From Xanthobacteraceae bacterium (lineage in GTDB: Bacteria > Pseudomonadota > Alphaproteobacteria > Rhizobiales > Xanthobacteraceae), in assembly GCA_030039655.1 (NCBI GenBank), contig JASHVC010000471.1, positions 1-6,484 on the forward strand: 6,484 nucleotides of DNA. Reading direction: 5' to 3'. Positions 3,811-6,484 of the stretch are shown in pieces. The notes below the pieces were generated by a model, which ran no database searches, had not been told where the DNA came from, and worked only from the letters and a program-made list of their open reading frames with translations. How positions within the stretch are numbered: the first letter of the stretch is position 1; every line of letters begins with the position of its first letter. The position numbers and the translations under genes are program-made.

Positions 3811-6146
3811 TGGCGCGCTCGCCAATCGATCTGCCGCGGATGCAGAATCAGCCGCGCTTCCGGGGCGCGGTCGCCCGAGGCCTGCAGCTAGTGCCGCGGC
3901 GGGCAGAGGCCGTGCCGCCGCCCCCGCCGCGCAGGCCGCAATTGATGCGGCAATACGAGCTGATTGACCGGGTGAAGCAGTACAACCCCAACGCCAACGA
4001 GGATCTGCTCAATCGCGCCTACGTCTACGCCATGAAGGCCCACGGCGAGCAAACGCGCGATTCCGGCGACCCTTACATTTCCCATCCCCTCCAAGTCGCC
4101 GCGATCCTCACCGACCTGAAGCTTGACGACGCCACCATCGCGGCGGCGCTCCTGCACGATACGATCGAGGATACGGATGCGACCCGCGCCGAGATCGATC
4201 GTCTCTTCGGCCCGGAAATCGGCCGCCTGGTCGAAGGCCTGACCAAGTTGAAGAAACTTGACCTCGTAACCAAGGAGGCCAAGCAGGCCGAAAATCTACG
4301 CAAGCTCCTGCTCGCCATCGCTGACGACGTGCGGGTGCTGCTCATCAAGCTCGCCGACCGTTTGCACAACATGCGAACGCTTGGCCACCGGCCGCCGGAC
4401 GCGCGCCGGCGCACCGCTGAGGAGACCCTCGACATCTACGCCCCTCTGGCCGGCCGCATGGGCATGCAGGAGATGCGCGAGGAGCTGGAAGATCTGTCGT
4501 TCCGCGAACTCAATCCGGAGGCCTACAAGGTTATCACCGAGCGCCTGGAGGCACTCGCCGAGCGCTCCAGCGCCTGGATCGAAGAGATCGAGCAGCAGCT
4601 CGCCAAAAAGCTCGGCGATCGAGGCATCACCGCCGAAGTGTTTTGCCGGCACAAACGTGCGTATTCGATTTGGCGCAAGATGGAGCGCAAGGCCGTCGGG
4701 TTCGAACAGCTATCCGACATCCTTGGCTTCCGCGTGATCGTGGAAACCGCTCCAGAGTGCTATCAGGCGCTCGGCATCGTGCACACCAGTTGGCCGGTCG
4801 TGCCGGGACGGTTCAAGGACTACATTTCGACGCCTAAGCAGAATGATTACCGTTCGATCCACACTACGGTGATCGGCCCCGGTAAGCAGCGGGTTGAACT
4901 GCAGATTCGGACCCGCGAAATGCAACAGATTGCCGAATACGGCATCGCGGCGCACGCCCTCTACAAGGACGGGGTCGGTTCGCCCACCGAAATGCTGTCG
5001 CGCGAATCCAACGCCTATGCGTGGCTACGCCATACCATCGAGCTGCTGGCCGAAGGGTCCAACCCCGAGGAATTTCTTGAACACACCAAGCTGGAATTGT
5101 TCCATGACCAGGTTTTCTGCTTCACACCGAAGGGCAAGCTGATCGCGCTGCCGCGCGGTGCTACGCCGATCGATTTCGCCTATGCGGTGCACACCGACGT
5201 GGGCAACATGGCGATCGGCGTCAAGATCAACGGGCAAATCGGGCCGCTCAGTTCGCCGCTGCAAAACGGCGATGAGGTGCAGATCCTCACCTCCGAGGCC
5301 CAGGTCGCGCCGCCGTCAGCTTGGGAGTCGATCGTCGTGACCGGCAAGGCGCGCGCCGCCATCCGCCGCGCCACGCGCGAAGCGGTGCGCAGTCAATATT
5401 CGGCCTTCGGCCGGCGCATCGTTGAGCGGCTCTGTCAGCGCGCCAAATTCGAATATTCCGATGAAAAGCTCGAAGGCGCGTTGCCGCGACTTGCCCGCGC
5501 CTCAATCGACGATGTCATGTCGGCGGTCGGCCGCAGCGAACTGCGCGCGTCGGATGTCGTGCGCGCCATGTATCCCGACTACAAGGACGAGCGGGTCACC
5601 CCCGTTGCGCCCAAAGCGGAGAGCGGCTGGTTCGGGCTCAAGCGCGCCAAGGCGGTGAAGTTCAAGCTGCCGGGCGAGACCGACAGCAGCGCCGCGATCC
5701 CGATCCGCGGGATCAATACCGATCTGCCGGTGCGTTTTGCACCCAACGGCGGCGCCGTGCCGGGCGATCGCATCGTCGGCATTATGACGGCGGGGGAGGG
5801 CATCACCATTTACCCGATCCACTCGGAGGCCCTAAAGGAATTCGAGGACCAGCCGGAACGATGGCTCGATGTGCGTTGGGACGTCGAGGACGATCAGGTA
5901 CCGCAGCGGTTTCCGGCGCGGCTGCGGGTCCAATCGGTCAATGAGCCGGGCACGCTGGCGCAGATTGCCCAGGTGATCGCCGAGCACGACGGCAACATCG
6001 ACAATGTGAAGATGAGGCGGCAGTCGCCGGATTTCACCGAGTTGACTATCGACCTTGAGGTCTACAACCTCAAACACCTCACTTCGATCATCTCGCAGCT
6101 GCGGGCAAAAAAGGTCGTGGCCGTCGCCGAGCGCGTGAACGGATAA
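3810..6146 (+). CDS. rsh: Bifunctional (p)ppGpp synthetase/hydrolase (RelA/SpoT homologue, Rsh)
   Basis: The 778-residue cytoplasmic enzyme makes and degrades (p)ppGpp, the stringent-response signal. Domains in order: an N-terminal Pro/Arg-rich leader (1-45); an HD hydrolase domain with metal ligands His92, His116, Asp117 and Asp183, whose spacing matches the Streptococcus Rel enzyme exactly; a synthetase domain with RFKD (334-337, the RxKD form of bifunctional enzymes), YRSIH (347-351) and ELQIRT with Glu363; a TGS domain (about 432-494); a helical region; a degenerate zinc-finger region (about 630-675); and a C-terminal ACT domain (about 703-776). Both active sites look intact. The zinc-finger region has no cysteines, which I believe is usual for alphaproteobacterial Rsh. 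The ATG at 3810 has a suitable AAGG; an ATG at 3945 (MRQYEL) is the alternative and would begin at the conserved part, but lacks a clear ribosome site. It stands 17 bases before pdxJ. Confidence 0.96.
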   Translation: MARSPIDLPRMQNQPRFRGAVARGLQLVPRRAEAVPPPPPRRPQLMRQYELIDRVKQYNPNANEDLLNRAYVYAMKAHGEQTRDSGDPYISHPLQVAAILTDLKLDDATIAAALLHDTIEDTDATRAEIDRLFGPEIGRLVEGLTKLKKLDLVTKEAKQAENLRKLLLAIADDVRVLLIKLADRLHNMRTLGHRPPDARRRTAEETLDIYAPLAGRMGMQEMREELEDLSFRELNPEAYKVITERLEALAERSSAWIEEIEQQLAKKLGDRGITAEVFCRHKRAYSIWRKMERKAVGFEQLSDILGFRVIVETAPECYQALGIVHTSWPVVPGRFKDYISTPKQNDYRSIHTTVIGPGKQRVELQIRTREMQQIAEYGIAAHALYKDGVGSPTEMLSRESNAYAWLRHTIELLAEGSNPEEFLEHTKLELFHDQVFCFTPKGKLIALPRGATPIDFAYAVHTDVGNMAIGVKINGQIGPLSSPLQNGDEVQILTSEAQVAPPSAWESIVVTGKARAAIRRATREAVRSQYSAFGRRIVERLCQRAKFEYSDEKLEGALPRLARASIDDVMSAVGRSELRASDVVRAMYPDYKDERVTPVAPKAESGWFGLKRAKAVKFKLPGETDSSAAIPIRGINTDLPVRFAPNGGAVPGDRIVGIMTAGEGITIYPIHSEALKEFEDQPERWLDVRWDVEDDQVPQRFPARLRVQSVNEPGTLAQIAQVIAEHDGNIDNVKMRRQSPDFTELTIDLEVYNLKHLTSIISQLRAKKVVAVAERVNG

Positions 6147-6163
6147 TCGCCCGCGGGCCAGGC

Positions 6164-6484
6164 ATGCCGGTTCCTCCCATTCGCCTTGGCGTCAACGTCG
6201 ATCACGTCGCGACCGTGCGCAACGCGCGCGGCGGGCGCCACCCCGACCCCGTCGCGGCGGCGAAAATTGCGATCGCGGCGGGGGCCGACGGCATTACCGC
6301 CCATTTGCGCGAGGATCGGCGCCACATTCGCGACGACGACATGGCGCGGCTGAAGGCTGAAATCGACAAGCCGCTCAACTTTGAAATGGCCGCGACTGAG
6401 GAGATGGTGGCGATAGCGGTTCGCACCAAGCCGCACGCGGCCTGCCTCGTTCCTGAGCGGCGCGCCGAAGTGACGACCGAGGGC
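6164..6484 (+). CDS. pdxJ: Pyridoxine 5'-phosphate synthase, N-terminal part
   Basis: The first 107 codons are present and the gene runs off the window. PdxJ condenses 1-deoxy-D-xylulose 5-phosphate with 3-amino-2-oxopropyl phosphate to give pyridoxine 5'-phosphate, the last ring-forming step of the DXP-dependent vitamin B6 pathway. The start [17 protein letters not shown] (residues 8-24), the block [13 protein letters not shown] (43-55) with His47, and LNFEMA with Glu74 align with the E. coli enzyme; His47 and Glu74 correspond to catalytic His45 and Glu72. The block [14 protein letters not shown] closes the visible part. The ATG at 6164 gives the normal N-terminus; only a weak CAGG precedes it, so translation may be coupled to rsh, whose stop is 17 bases upstream. 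In related genomes acpS and lepB often follow, but that lies outside the window. Confidence 0.95.
   Translation, partial: MPVPPIRLGVNVDHVATVRNARGGRHPDPVAAAKIAIAAGADGITAHLREDRRHIRDDDMARLKAEIDKPLNFEMAATEEMVAIAVRTKPHAACLVPERRAEVTTEG

Noticed and set aside
3118..3825. 235-codon minus-strand open frame opposite rpoZ
   Set aside because: The whole rpoZ gene with its conserved core is on the opposite strand; the antisense product has no family features.
3638..3967. 109-codon plus-strand frame across the rpoZ-rsh gap
   Set aside because: It runs out of frame into rsh, has no ribosome site and an Ala/Arg-rich end typical of a shifted GC-rich frame.

Overview
This looks like an ordinary stretch of chromosome from an alphaproteobacterium of the order Hyphomicrobiales (Rhizobiales), most likely near Bradyrhizobium, Rhodopseudomonas or Xanthobacteraceae. 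The evidence is the high GC content, the strong GC bias at third codon positions, an omega subunit with an acidic C-terminal tail, one bifunctional Rsh whose zinc-finger region has no cysteines, and the order rpoZ - rsh - pdxJ. The genus is an inference. I see no insertion sequence, phage gene, CRISPR array, tRNA or rRNA.

Left part (1-1199): the 3' end of a VOC (glyoxalase-fold) protein gene is followed on the same strand by a PrxQ/Bcp-like thioredoxin-dependent peroxiredoxin. The peroxiredoxin gene ends on a sharp palindrome. Converging on it from the other strand is a small gene for a secreted or periplasmic protein that I do not recognise.

Middle (1386-2707, minus strand): an apparent two-gene operon encodes an NYN-domain (LabA-like, PIN-type nuclease fold) protein and then, 17 bases on, a family 4/5-type iron-sulfur uracil-DNA glycosylase. 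A 9-bp hairpin lies shortly after the operon.

The 485-base region 2708-3192 separates this operon from the divergent rpoZ gene. No gene is visible there, but it holds several short repeats: two copies of ATRGCAAGYGTACT, three TAAAAAT heptamers, two TCCCAAGA blocks and a perfect TATAAT box.

Right part (3193-6484, plus strand): rpoZ (RNA polymerase omega), rsh (bifunctional (p)ppGpp synthetase/hydrolase) and the first 107 codons of pdxJ (pyridoxine 5'-phosphate synthase). RNA polymerase omega forms part of the ppGpp binding site in proteobacterial RNA polymerase, so the neighbouring rpoZ and rsh genes encode a target and a maker of the stringent-response signal. The pdxJ gene starts 17 bases after rsh and is probably co-transcribed with it.

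I found no convincing new multi-gene system. The points most worth a second look are the repeat-rich divergent promoter region, the altered second catalytic motif of the glycosylase, the duplicated sequences at the starts of the NYN and rsh genes, and the unrecognised secreted protein.
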